Counted from the stretch's first letter, positions 1 to 5,920 are shown. The stretch: 9,483 nt of DNA from an uncultured Collinsella sp. (GCA_902470895.1 CABRID010000078.1:1-9483); one strand, 5' to 3'. Made by a program: numbers and translations. Notes: generated by a model from the letters alone, not told the origin.

Positions 1-168
1 GCGCAACGCGTTGCGCTGAGTCCTGAGGCTGTTGCAATGAAAATGAGAATCAAGGACGGCCCAGCGAGTGTTATTTTGCGAGCTAGGCGCATCGAAAGCG
101 ACCTTTCGTGGTATAAACTACTTGCCGGAAGCCGCGGCTTTCAGAGTACGGCTTACGTGTACGTTTAA
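1..168 (+). CDS. Possible C-terminal end of a gene entering from the left; function unknown
   Basis: The frame starting at base 1 stays open for 55 codons and stops with TAA at 166-168. It reads ...ALSPEAVAMKMRIKDG early on and ends ...GFQSTAYVYV. The mix of charged and hydrophobic residues is protein-like, but I recognise no family. An internal ATG at 37 would give a 43-residue peptide, with no convincing ribosome site before it, so a partial gene is the better reading. If the frame is real, the small stem-loops at 93-108 and 127-142 and the 16-bp palindrome at 1-16 lie inside coding sequence. A chance open frame in GC-rich DNA remains possible. The sequence to the left of the window would settle it. 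Confidence 0.4.
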   Translation, partial: AQRVALSPEAVAMKMRIKDGPASVILRARRIESDLSWYKLLAGSRGFQSTAYVYV

Positions 169-173
169 CCTCC

Positions 174-242
174 GTGGGCGACGGGGTGCCGCAAGGCGTA
201 GAATATCGCCCACCTGTAGGGGCCTGCAGCGATGCGGGCCCC
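174..242 (+). promoter_or_regulatory. Two adjacent RNA hairpins in the toxin leader; possible attenuator or antitoxin RNA
   Basis: Seen directly: GTGGGCGA (174-181) pairs with TCGCCCAC (206-213), enclosing a small GCC-GCAA-GGC hairpin at 188-197. Immediately after, 219-228 pairs with 233-242 as a ten-base-pair stem closed by a GCGA tetraloop, with one G-U pair. The second hairpin ends ten bases before the toxin's ribosome site. No U-tract follows, so it is not a textbook intrinsic terminator. In known type III toxin-antitoxin loci a structured antitoxin RNA and a leaky terminator precede the toxin gene, so the position fits. The classic tandem ~35-nt repeats are not evident, so the antitoxin reading is inference. 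Confidence 0.4.
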
Positions 243-267
243 GCTTCGTATGAAGGGGGCGCAACCG

Positions 268-717
268 ATGAAGATCGTATCCATCTCCCAGGACTTCTTC
301 GACCTCGTCGATGGCGACCGCGAGCTCATGCTTAAGCACAATCGTCCCTGCATCGTGGTGGTGAGGCTGCGTTTCCGCGGGAAGCGCAGGGACTTCGCCG
401 TGCCGCTGCGTTCCAACATCGCCCCTAACGTGCCCAAAGACCAGTACTTTGCGTTGCCACCCCGCCCCACGACGCGCCCCGGCTGCCGCCACGGCATCCA
501 CTACATCAAGATGTTCCCCATAACCAAGGCCTACCAGCGCCGCTTCAGGACCGAGGGCTCGGCCTACTACGAGACGCTCCAGCGCATCATCGATAGCAAC
601 ACCAAGCGCATTGTCTCCGAGTGCCAGGCGTACCTCGACCGCTACGAGCGCGAGGGAAGGCCCCGCTTTGCCGTCGACATCGACCGCATCGTGGGGCTGC
701 TGGAGGGCGAGAAGTAG
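268..717 (+). CDS. ToxN/AbiQ/TenpN-like type III endoribonuclease toxin
   Basis: This 149-residue protein resembles the ToxN/AbiQ/TenpN group, RNases that are held inactive by a small structured RNA and act in plasmid maintenance and phage defence. Family-like points are an N-terminal FF element (residues 10-11), the strand pair around RPCIVVVRLRF (26-36), the AVPLRSNI segment (44-51), the GIHYIKMFPI block (76-85), and a C-terminal helix rich in E, R and N (about 100-130). The start is ATG 268, with GAAGGGGG at 252-259 eight bases upstream. An upstream ATG at 232 lies inside the leader hairpin and is unlikely. A terminator follows. The antitoxin RNA would be expected just upstream, but only two hairpins are visible there. 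Assignment is by remembered family pattern; catalytic residues were not pinned down. Confidence 0.62.
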   Translation: MKIVSISQDFFDLVDGDRELMLKHNRPCIVVVRLRFRGKRRDFAVPLRSNIAPNVPKDQYFALPPRPTTRPGCRHGIHYIKMFPITKAYQRRFRTEGSAYYETLQRIIDSNTKRIVSECQAYLDRYEREGRPRFAVDIDRIVGLLEGEK

Positions 718-741
718 GGCACCTCGGCTCAGTCTCGAGCC

Positions 742-764
742 ATGCGGAGTCGCTCCGCATTTTT
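742..764 (+). terminator. Intrinsic terminator after the toxin gene
   Basis: ATGCGGAG (742-749) pairs perfectly with CTCCGCAT (753-760) across a TCG loop and runs into TTTT (761-764). It lies 25 bases after the toxin stop codon. The tract is oriented for plus-strand transcripts only. The 160 bases from here to 925 show no convincing gene, RNA or repeat. Confidence 0.8.
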
Positions 765-925
765 GAACGCCGCGTGTGCGTCCCAAATACTTGAGAAACA
801 AGCTGTGAAGTGCGGTGGCGCGCCCGTGCCCGTGCATAGCCGTCGCCATCAGCGTCTACGCGGCGTCGGCTTCAAGTGGAACTGGCGCCGCTGCTGTATA
901 TGGTTTGCCTTGCTGAAAATGGTGA

Positions 926-1345
926 TCAATGCCCGCGATGCTTCTGCTTGCGCTTCAACTTTCGCTGCTCGAAGCGCGTCTCCGCCTCATCCGCGCGACG
1001 CTGACTTCTTGCTTGAGCCGACTCCCGCTTCATCGCTTCCCGCTGTGCCGCGAGCGCCTGTTGTGCCTTGGTGCTCACCGCGGGCCGTTTAAGGGCTTTC
1101 GCTGCCTCGCGAGCGCGCCGCTTGGGGTTCTTCGCGGGCTTGCTTGTTTCAGTGGCCTTGTCGCCGAAGAGCGAGAGCTTCTCCCATTCGCTTGTAACGA
1201 ATCGCAGAATCTCCTCATCGGACGGCTCCGCGCCGAAGACGATGCGGGCGACGCCATACCTTCCGCCCTCGACGTGCTCCGCCAGCCCGACCCAGAATTG
1301 ACCGTCGTGATATACGGTCAGGGTGGACGACACGCTGATCTGCAT
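926..1345 (-). CDS. yjdF: YjdF family (DUF2992) protein under a yjdF riboswitch
   Basis: The 139-residue product begins with the YjdF-type domain: LTVYHDGQFWVGL (residues 9-21) followed by GGRYGVARIVFGAEPSDEEI (27-46). This matches the family pattern of a beta-rich start and a conserved FGAEP motif. The remainder, from about residue 60, is a lysine/arginine-rich helical tail (NPKRRAREAAKALKR, then KRKQKHRGH at the end), which suggests nucleic-acid contact. Its biochemical role is not known to me. The start is ATG 1345, chosen because AAGGAGG (1354-1360 on the plus strand as CCTCCTT) sits eight bases upstream; a longer open frame to 1564 would run through the leader RNA and is rejected. The gene has its own promoter and a structured leader. 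No clear terminator is visible downstream. Confidence 0.85.
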   Translation of the reverse strand: MQISVSSTLTVYHDGQFWVGLAEHVEGGRYGVARIVFGAEPSDEEILRFVTSEWEKLSLFGDKATETSKPAKNPKRRAREAAKALKRPAVSTKAQQALAAQREAMKRESAQARSQRRADEAETRFEQRKLKRKQKHRGH

Positions 1346-1353
1346 GGTTGGTT

Positions 1354-1464
1354 CCTCCTTTATGTAGATGACCATGCAGAGAAGGGACAACCAAGGAGGC
1401 GGGTTACTGATGCGGACTAGCGCACGCCCACGACTACCCGACGGGGACTGTGTTTTCATCTCTG
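1354..1464 (-). ncRNA. Candidate yjdF riboswitch with an anti-Shine-Dalgarno arm
   Basis: On the minus strand, CAGAGA (1464-1459) pairs with UCUCUG (1382-1377) to close an 88-base domain. Inside, CGGGU pairs with ACCCG, enclosing a GUGCG/CGCAU hairpin. The segments GAUGAAAAC, AGUCCCC and GGGUAGUCG resemble the yjdF motif as I recall it. CCUCCUU at 1399-1393, inside the domain, is the exact complement of the gene's AAGGAGG ribosome site at 1360-1354, so a translational switch is easy to draw. Known yjdF riboswitches bind aza-aromatic compounds and precede yjdF genes. The combination of gene identity, position and fold is strong; the ligand here is inferred. Confidence 0.72.
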
Positions 1465-1472
1465 GTGGTTGG

Positions 1473-1481
1473 ATTGTAGCA
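1473..1481 (-). promoter_or_regulatory. Extended -10 promoter for the yjdF transcript
   Basis: The minus strand reads TGC-TACAAT (1481-1473), a good extended -10 element placed about ten bases before the closing stem of the riboswitch. The -35 region is poor. It is overlapped by a six-base-pair hairpin with a GCGA loop (CCGGCA 1495-1500 and TGCCGG 1505-1510), which could be an operator. Confidence 0.55.
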
Positions 1482-1573
1482 CGTGCGAATGCGCCCGGCA
1501 TCGCTGCCGGCATGCTGTGATTGGGGTCGGAATTTCGAATTCTCGATAATATGCCTACGCACATCGCCCCTCA

Positions 1574-1608
1574 GTTTCGAAACTTAAAAACATCTCGAGT
1601 TTCGAAAC
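1574..1608. repeat. Two identical GTTTCGAAAC palindromes
   Basis: The perfect ten-base palindrome GTTTCGAAAC occurs at 1574-1583 and 1599-1608, with starts 25 bases apart. A third TTTCGAA core lies at 1533-1539. Paired palindromes of this kind look like regulator-binding sites. They directly precede the remnant of an ATPase gene, so they are probably the operator that once controlled it. Confidence 0.55.
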
Positions 1609-1753
1609 CGAGAGGGAGCTCGCGCCGCTGCTGTCCGTCAGGAATGCGTTCCCGAAGGTTCTCATCGCCCGCACGAGGCATGAACCCTATACCCGGGTTG
1701 GTGTTCTCGTGCTGGATCTCGCGAGGTGGCTGCTCGGCGAGCAGGAGTTCTGA
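1592..1753 (+). pseudogene. C-terminal remnant of a DUF4143-type AAA+ ATPase
   Basis: The plus frame ending at TGA 1751-1753 reads ETERELAPLLSVRNAFPKVL and then IARTRHEPYTRVGVLVLDLA and RWLLGEQEF. REL.PLL..., FPKV.IA and the GV...DLARWLL ending are characteristic of the C-terminal end of DUF4143 ATPases, whose full length is about 400 residues. No start codon, Walker A or Walker B exists upstream: the frame is stopped at 1547-1549. The coding remnant begins right where the GTTTCGAAAC palindromes end, which suggests an internal deletion joining operator to gene tail. An out-of-frame stretch after it (1754-1848), including DIAGFCRI and LRETSRHLEDLLAENQIA, also looks like decayed coding sequence, but I cannot assign it. 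Confidence 0.6.
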
Positions 1754-1849
1754 GCGTCATACGGGGATATCGCGGGATTCTGCCGGATAAGAAAAAGCTG
1801 AGGGAAACGTCCCGGCACTTGGAAGACCTCCTGGCGGAAAATCAAATAG

Positions 1850-1883
1850 CCTCCGAACCTTCTGGTTCGGAGGCCTTCTTTTT
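1850..1883 (+). terminator. Strong intrinsic terminator, possibly used from both sides
   Basis: CCTCCGAACC (1850-1859) pairs perfectly with GGTTCGGAGG (1864-1873) across a TTCT loop, followed by CCTTCTTTTT. The U-tract favours plus-strand transcripts. On the minus strand the hairpin is followed by CTATTTGATTTT, so it may also end the merR-type transcript that stops at 1938. Confidence 0.8.
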
Positions 1884-1937
1884 GCATTACTACCCGAAGA
1901 GGACTCCTCGCCGAACTCCCTTGAGCATCGGGCGACA

Positions 1938-2378
1938 TTATCGAGCGTGGGCGTTCTCGTAGGCGCTGTTGATTTCTTCCGGCAAATTGTCGGGAATCAG
2001 CGCCTTCACTCTATCCTCGCTGCCATCCTGAATCGCCTGCTCGTAGTACCAGCATTTGAACCTCAGCATATCCAGCGCACGGTTCATGTTCGCGATTTCC
2101 GACTCCATGTGGGCCTTTCGCTCCTCGAACATGGTCTTGCGCTGGGGGTATGTCGATGGGCCCTCCGCGCACCATTCCATGAACAGTCGGATGTCCTTGA
2201 TCTCCATTCCAGCCTTCTTCAGGCATTCGATGACCCGAAGCGCCTCGAGTTCCGTATCGCCGAATCGGCGAATGCCCGACGCCCGCTCCAATCCCGGGAA
2301 CAGCCCCTGCTTGTCGTAATACCGCAGCGTGGAAACGGGCAGACCGAACATCTCCGCTACCTGTCCGATTGTGTACAT
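1938..2378 (-). CDS. MerR family transcriptional regulator
   Basis: The 146-residue protein starts with the standard MerR winged helix: MYTIGQVAEMFGLPVSTLRY and then YDKQGLFPG, with the wing at SGIRRFGDTELEAL (about residues 34-47). A dimerisation coiled coil follows (about 78-115), and the short C-terminal tail holds FKCWYYEQA. There is no metal-type cysteine pair, so a small organic or redox signal is more likely than a metal. The start is ATG 2378 with CGGAGGG just upstream; the spacing is short (3-4 bases). An upstream TTG at 2393 has no ribosome site. The gene is divergent from the CMD/cupin gene, and a MerR-type dyad lies between them, so it probably controls that gene and itself. Confidence 0.88.
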   Translation of the reverse strand: MYTIGQVAEMFGLPVSTLRYYDKQGLFPGLERASGIRRFGDTELEALRVIECLKKAGMEIKDIRLFMEWCAEGPSTYPQRKTMFEERKAHMESEIANMNRALDMLRFKCWYYEQAIQDGSEDRVKALIPDNLPEEINSAYENAHAR

Positions 2379-2409
2379 GGTCCCTCCGGACAAATCTCGA
2401 ATTAACTCC

Positions 2410-2440
2410 TTGACCTAAAGTTAGGTTTAGGTATTACCTT
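2410..2440 (+). promoter_or_regulatory. MerR-type promoter/operator for the CMD-cupin transcript
   Basis: TTGACC (2410-2415) makes a good -35. It overlaps an inverted repeat ACCTAAA-GTTAGG-TTTAGGT (2413-2432), and a weak -10 (TACCTT, 2435-2440) lies 19 bases from the -35. Long-spacer promoters with a dyad between the two boxes are the hallmark of MerR regulation. A second small dyad, AGGTATTACCT, sits at 2429-2439. The weak -10 fits a promoter that needs activation. Confidence 0.6.
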
Positions 2441-2457
2441 TATTTTCGTCAATATAA

Positions 2458-2592
2458 ATTGGGAGCGCAAGGGATTTTCGCCAAAGGCGCACGCTTGCCG
2501 GAACGGTATTCGGCGGCGGCTTGAACAGCGTGGGCGAAATCGGCGGGCATCCCGCTCTTGAGCAGGCGCGACGAATGGGCACAGGAGTCTAG
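2458..2592 (+). pseudogene. C-terminal remnant of a flavodoxin-family NAD(P)H/FMN oxidoreductase
   Basis: The plus frame ending at TAG 2590-2592 reads RTLAGTVFGGGLNSVGEIGG followed by HPALEQARRMGTGV. The GTVFGGG...GEI.GHPALE.A..MG pattern is the usual C-terminal end of flavodoxin-fold FMN reductases. Only about 44 codons remain; an in-frame stop at 2455-2457 closes the frame upstream and no flavin-binding GSP motif is present. It lies between the MerR-type promoter and the CMD/cupin gene, so it is transcribed as leader. The likely history is loss of most of a flavodoxin gene that was first in this operon. Confidence 0.5.
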
Positions 2593-2653
2593 GCGCGGCT
2601 TAGCTGGACGGAAGCAGTTTTGCACTCAAAACCATCGACAGGAGGAATCGAAC

Positions 2654-3418
2654 ATGACGATTAAGCAGACGGCGGGCAGAGATGCCCTGGGGGATTTTGC
2701 CCCCAAATTTGCACAGCTCAATGACGATGTGCTGTTCGGCGAGGTATGGAGCCGAGAAGACGGGCTTTCCCTTCGAGACCGCAGCGTGGTGACGGTGGTC
2801 GCCTTGATGGCACAGGGGCTGACGGACTCTTCGTTCCAATATCATCTGATGTCCGCAAAGAACAACGGGGTGACCAGAACGGAGATTGCGGAAATCCTTA
2901 CGCACGCGGCGTTTTACGCGGGATGGCCCAAGGCGTGGGCGGCCTTCCGCATGGCGAAGGAGGTCTGGGCGGACGAAGACGCTGCCGACGCAAAGGAGCA
3001 GCACCAAAACGAGATGGCCTTTCCTATCGGTGTCCCCAACGACGCGTTTGCGAAGTACTTTATCGGGCAAAGCTACCTCGCGCCCCTTTCCACCGAGCAG
3101 GTCGGCATTTACAACGTTACGTTCGAGCCCGGCTGCCGCAACAACTGGCATGTCCATCACGCCAAAAGCGGTGGCGGACAGATCCTCGTCTGCGTGGCCG
3201 GTCGAGGGCTTTACCAGGAATGGGGTAAATCGGCACAGAAACTGCGCCCTGGCGACGTGGTCAACATCGCCCCGGGTGTGAAACATTGGCACGGTGCGGC
3301 GCCCGACAGCTGGTTCTCCCATCTCGCGGTGGAGGTTCCGGGCGAGGAGGCCTCCAACGAGTGGATGGAGCCCGTGGACGACGAGCAATACCTTAAAGCG
3401 ACCGACAAGGAGGTTTAA
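2654..3418 (+). CDS. Carboxymuconolactone decarboxylase (CMD) domain-cupin fusion protein
   Basis: The 254-residue protein has an N-terminal alpha-helical CMD domain (about 15-105), with LSLRDRSVVTVVALMAQG, the HLMSAKNNGVTRTEI segment and THAAFYAGWP. The AhpD-type CxxC pair is absent, so it resembles gamma-carboxymuconolactone decarboxylases rather than peroxidase AhpD. The C-terminal cupin_2 domain (about 150-230) carries metal-binding candidates H166, H168 and H211, plus H213; a glutamine (Q176) stands where cupins usually have glutamate. Such fusions are found near quinone- and aldehyde-handling genes; the substrate here is unknown. The start is ATG 2654 with AGGAGG at 2640-2645. It is divergent from the MerR gene, and its last 26 bases overlap the end of the convergent sirtuin gene. 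Confidence 0.85.
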   Translation: MTIKQTAGRDALGDFAPKFAQLNDDVLFGEVWSREDGLSLRDRSVVTVVALMAQGLTDSSFQYHLMSAKNNGVTRTEIAEILTHAAFYAGWPKAWAAFRMAKEVWADEDAADAKEQHQNEMAFPIGVPNDAFAKYFIGQSYLAPLSTEQVGIYNVTFEPGCRNNWHVHHAKSGGGQILVCVAGRGLYQEWGKSAQKLRPGDVVNIAPGVKHWHGAAPDSWFSHLAVEVPGEEASNEWMEPVDDEQYLKATDKEV

Positions 3419-4265
3419 ATACCTTCGCCATCCGCGCCGCCGAGAGCAGGGCGCCCAAATCGGCCTGGATCGCCTCCGCCTTGCTTCCGAGCTGCAGCGG
3501 AGCCGAGTCGCCCGAGATGTTTACGCTCAAAAGGTGCGCATCCGGCAGCTTCGCGGTCATGCTCCAGAACGGGAGCGTGATGATGCCGGGGGTCATCTCG
3601 CCCACGCCGAGCTCCAACAACAGCACGCGGCGATCGCTGTGCTCGCAAACAAAGCGTTCGTATCGTCTGAGGCTCTCGCGCCAAGCCGCACCCTGCAGAA
3701 ACGTGTCATCGCGCACCCACGGCACAAGCTGCCAGCCGCAATGCGGGCATCGGGGGACATCCTTGCTGAGGACCTCGAACCCCGCCATGCCCGCGAGCAT
3801 GCGTTCGACGTAGGGGCTCGCGTCGAAGAGCTCGTCACAGCATGGCTGCTTGCACTGAAGGTGCGCGAAGCTTCCCTGGTAGTTGCAGACCCTCTTGGCG
3901 GGAAACGTCTTCTCGACCTGGGTGTCCACATTGGTGCTCAGGATGAAGTAGTCCTTATTGCCGATGAGGGACTGCAGGTCGAGATAGGGCTGCGAGGCCG
4001 GCTCGCGCAGCATGAAATCGATGTATCGCGCGTAGTATGCCCATTGCTGCTCGAGGCTGGGGTAGAGGTGGTAGAAACCGTCGAAAAGGCTCTTGAAGCC
4101 AAAGGCCTGCTGCCAGTCCTCCATTCCGGCGCGCGCCATGCCCGAGCGGTTGTAATGGTTGAACCCGGCGGCGCTCGACATGCCCGAGCCGATGCCGACG
4201 ATGATGGCGTCGGCATCGTCGATGAGGCTCCGAAGCCTCATCGCTTCTCGTTCTGGGGACGGCAC
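3393..4265 (-). CDS. SIR2 family protein, class M (SirTM)-like, third gene of the operon
   Basis: The 290-residue protein has the NAD-binding loop GIGSGMSSAAG (24-34), STNVD (110-114), YQG (129-131) with Q130 where classical sirtuins have histidine, and four cysteines for zinc: C138, C142, C173 and C176. Q in place of H and the ELGVGEMTPGIITLPFW block (218-234) match class M sirtuins, which can act as protein ADP-ribosyltransferases on lipoyl-carrier proteins in firmicutes. The target here is unknown. The start is GTG 4265, with GAGGAGG at 4279-4273 seven bases upstream, giving a 28-base overlap with the gene before it. An ATG at 4241, sharing ATGA with the upstream stop, is the alternative. 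The 3' end overlaps the CMD/cupin gene. Confidence 0.82.
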   Translation of the reverse strand: MPSPEREAMRLRSLIDDADAIIVGIGSGMSSAAGFNHYNRSGMARAGMEDWQQAFGFKSLFDGFYHLYPSLEQQWAYYARYIDFMLREPASQPYLDLQSLIGNKDYFILSTNVDTQVEKTFPAKRVCNYQGSFAHLQCKQPCCDELFDASPYVERMLAGMAGFEVLSKDVPRCPHCGWQLVPWVRDDTFLQGAAWRESLRRYERFVCEHSDRRVLLLELGVGEMTPGIITLPFWSMTAKLPDAHLLSVNISGDSAPLQLGSKAEAIQADLGALLSAARMAKVFKPPCRSL

Positions 4266-4951
4266 CGGACGACCTCCTCGAAAGCCGGGGCCATGTCGCC
4301 GTCAACGAGAATCGTCTCGCACGAAGCGTCGGGCTCCATGGCCTGGCTGTAGTTGAACACGATGTAGGTGACGCGCTCGCAGGCGCTCGCGACCTGGGCG
4401 AGCATGCGCTTTATGACGCCGTTGCGCAGCCCCACGCCAAGCTCGAGGACGGCGACCCTCCCGTTGCGATGGGCTTGCACGAGGCGTGCGAGCTCTTCGA
4501 GCTGAGCCGTGGCGAGGGCGTCCGGGTGAGCGAGACGCCGCTCGTCGATCGACGTGCGCGTGCTCCCCTCCGTTTCGAGCACGCAGTCCTCGTTGAACCC
4601 TGCGCGCGCGAAGTGCCCGTCGATATTGCATGTGATCACGAAGGTGTCGGCGTGCTCCGTAAGATGCCGCAGCCCGTTCATGAGCGGGCTGGGCTCATAT
4701 TCGAGATACTCCTTTTGATGGAACCGCTCGGTCCATCGGCGTCGCACGTTTGCATCCGGAGAGGTGAGCCCCTGCAGTATGCAGCCGATGCCATCAGCCT
4801 GGGCGAGGTCCCCGTACGCCTCTCGGAAATGGGCGTCGGCGCAGAAGAGATTGAGCCCCTCCGCCATGTCGAGCCCGTTGCTGGCGCCGATGATGACAAG
4901 GTCCGCCTCGGCTAGCGCCTGGCCGATACGAACCGCTTTCGTCGTTTCCAT
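4238..4951 (-). CDS. SIR2-like protein lacking the zinc module, middle gene of the operon
   Basis: The 237-residue protein keeps a SIR2-type Rossmann frame: GASNGLDMAEG (22-32), VITCNID (105-111) and LELGVGLRNGVI (169-180). The four zinc cysteines and about 50 residues around them are missing, replaced by a short polar stretch (STRTSIDERR, 130-139). The catalytic position that is Q in its neighbours appears as E128 (ETEG). The G-S-G-M/L-S of the loop has become A-S-N-G-L. It may be inactive or a partner subunit of the flanking sirtuins; this is inference. The start is ATG 4951, three bases after the upstream stop, with GGGGAGG inside the end of that gene, so translation is coupled. Confidence 0.75.
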   Translation of the reverse strand: METTKAVRIGQALAEADLVIIGASNGLDMAEGLNLFCADAHFREAYGDLAQADGIGCILQGLTSPDANVRRRWTERFHQKEYLEYEPSPLMNGLRHLTEHADTFVITCNIDGHFARAGFNEDCVLETEGSTRTSIDERRLAHPDALATAQLEELARLVQAHRNGRVAVLELGVGLRNGVIKRMLAQVASACERVTYIVFNYSQAMEPDASCETILVDGDMAPAFEEVVRCRPQNEKR

Positions 4952-4954
4952 GCG

Positions 4955-5920
4955 CTACCTCCCCAGCGTCTTGCGCACGTCGGCGAGCACGTCGGCGATA
5001 TCGGCGCGAACGGCAAGCCCTCGATCCTCAATTGCGCGGGGGAGAAACTGTGTCTTGTTGTTTACGGCGATGTAGCCAGCCTGCGGCAACTGCGCCGTGA
5101 GGGCCCAGAACGGCTCCTGGATAAACGCGGGCGTCATGCGGCCCACACCCAGCTCGAGGAAAAGGATCCTCTGCTGCGCGTGTGCGTCGAGCCAGTCGGA
5201 CACCTTGCGGTACTGCTCCTCGTAGAGCTCACCCTGCAGGAAGTTACCGTAGCCGTGAACCCAGGGGAACGCCTCCGCCCCGCAGTGCGGGCAGCGCGGC
5301 ACGAGCTCCGTCGGAACTTCCAGGCCGTCTCCCATGGCCTCTACCATGCGGGAGACCGGCTCGACCGCGTCCCACACCTCGTCGGTGCAGCAACGGGAGC
5401 ACTGGAAGAAGCGGTGGTCGCCTTGGATCTCGGCTACCTCCTCCCAGGGGTAGAGCTTCACGAACTGCGTGTCCTGGTTGGTGGTGAGCACGAAGAAGTC
5501 TTTCTCGGCAAGGATGGCGTTGAGGTCCCTGTAGGGCTTGCGCAGCGGGGCGTTGAGCGTGGTGTCGAGGAAGGTGGCGAGGTAGCCCCAGCGCGCCTCG
5601 GCGGTGGGCCAGCGGTAGAACGACCCCTCGAAAGCGCCCTTGAAGCCGTAGCGCTCGGCGAATTTGCCGAAATGCCTGCGATAGGTCGCGTTGTCCTCGT
5701 AGTAGAAGTCGCCGCCGCCCGCCGCGGAGAGCCCGGAGGCCCCGCCCACCAGCACGCAATCGGCTTCCTCGATCATGCGGGCGAAGTCCTTGATTTGCCG
5801 GTCGTAGGGCTCGGGCTCGCGGTCACTCAGCTCATAGGGCGTGCCGCCGCTGCGGTAGGCGGCCTGAAGGGAAAACGATCGGTTGGTGAGCTCGACAACG
5901 AGCTGCTCGTATAGAGTCAC
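4955..5920 (-). CDS. SIR2 family protein, class M (SirTM)-like with N-terminal extension, first gene of the operon
   Basis: The 321-residue protein carries GGASGLSAAGG (59-69), TTNQD (146-150), EIQGDHRFFQC (164-174) with Q166 at the usual catalytic-base position, and zinc cysteines C174, C178, C210 and C213. FLELGVGRMTPAFIQEPFW (254-272) matches the third gene closely, so the two are paralogues. About 45 residues precede the sirtuin fold and look unrelated to it. The start is GTG 5920, with AGAAGG six bases upstream; an ATG at 6052 would run back across the divergent promoter region and into the ribosome site of the TetR gene, so it is rejected. It leads a tightly packed three-gene operon that is divergent from a TetR gene. 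Confidence 0.83.
   Translation of the reverse strand: MTLYEQLVVELTNRSFSLQAAYRSGGTPYELSDREPEPYDRQIKDFARMIEEADCVLVGGASGLSAAGGGDFYYEDNATYRRHFGKFAERYGFKGAFEGSFYRWPTAEARWGYLATFLDTTLNAPLRKPYRDLNAILAEKDFFVLTTNQDTQFVKLYPWEEVAEIQGDHRFFQCSRCCTDEVWDAVEPVSRMVEAMGDGLEVPTELVPRCPHCGAEAFPWVHGYGNFLQGELYEEQYRKVSDWLDAHAQQRILFLELGVGRMTPAFIQEPFWALTAQLPQAGYIAVNNKTQFLPRAIEDRGLAVRADIADVLADVRKTLGR

Noticed and set aside
1..16. Perfect 16-base palindrome GCGCAACGCGTTGCGC at the left edge
   Set aside because: It lies inside the open frame that enters the window and is GC-rich; without the flanking sequence I cannot call it an operator or recombination site.
93..142. Two six-base-pair stem-loops (93-108, 127-142) about 34 bases apart, as type III antitoxin repeats
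   Set aside because: The spacing fits but the two units share little sequence, and both lie inside a possible coding frame.
118..849. Minus-strand open frame of 243 codons opposite the toxin gene
   Set aside because: It is a GC-rich shadow of the toxin, with low-complexity composition and no ribosome site.
742..1420. Plus-strand frames over the yjdF gene
   Set aside because: They run across a terminator and opposite a recognisable YjdF protein; composition is leucine/arginine-rich shadow type.
1754..1848. Fragment with DIAGFCRI and LRETSRHLEDLLAENQIA as a remnant of a type I restriction methylase (HsdM)
   Set aside because: The resemblance is short and in two different frames; not enough to name a family.
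2593..2653. tRNA-like look of the stretch with TAGCTGGACGG and GTTTTG-CACT-CAAAAC
   Set aside because: No acceptor stem or T-arm in the right order can be drawn; only the six-base-pair hairpin at 2617-2632 is real.
3294..4352. Long plus-strand open frames opposite the sirtuin genes
   Set aside because: The minus strand carries clear sirtuin motifs and ribosome sites; the plus frames show no family features.
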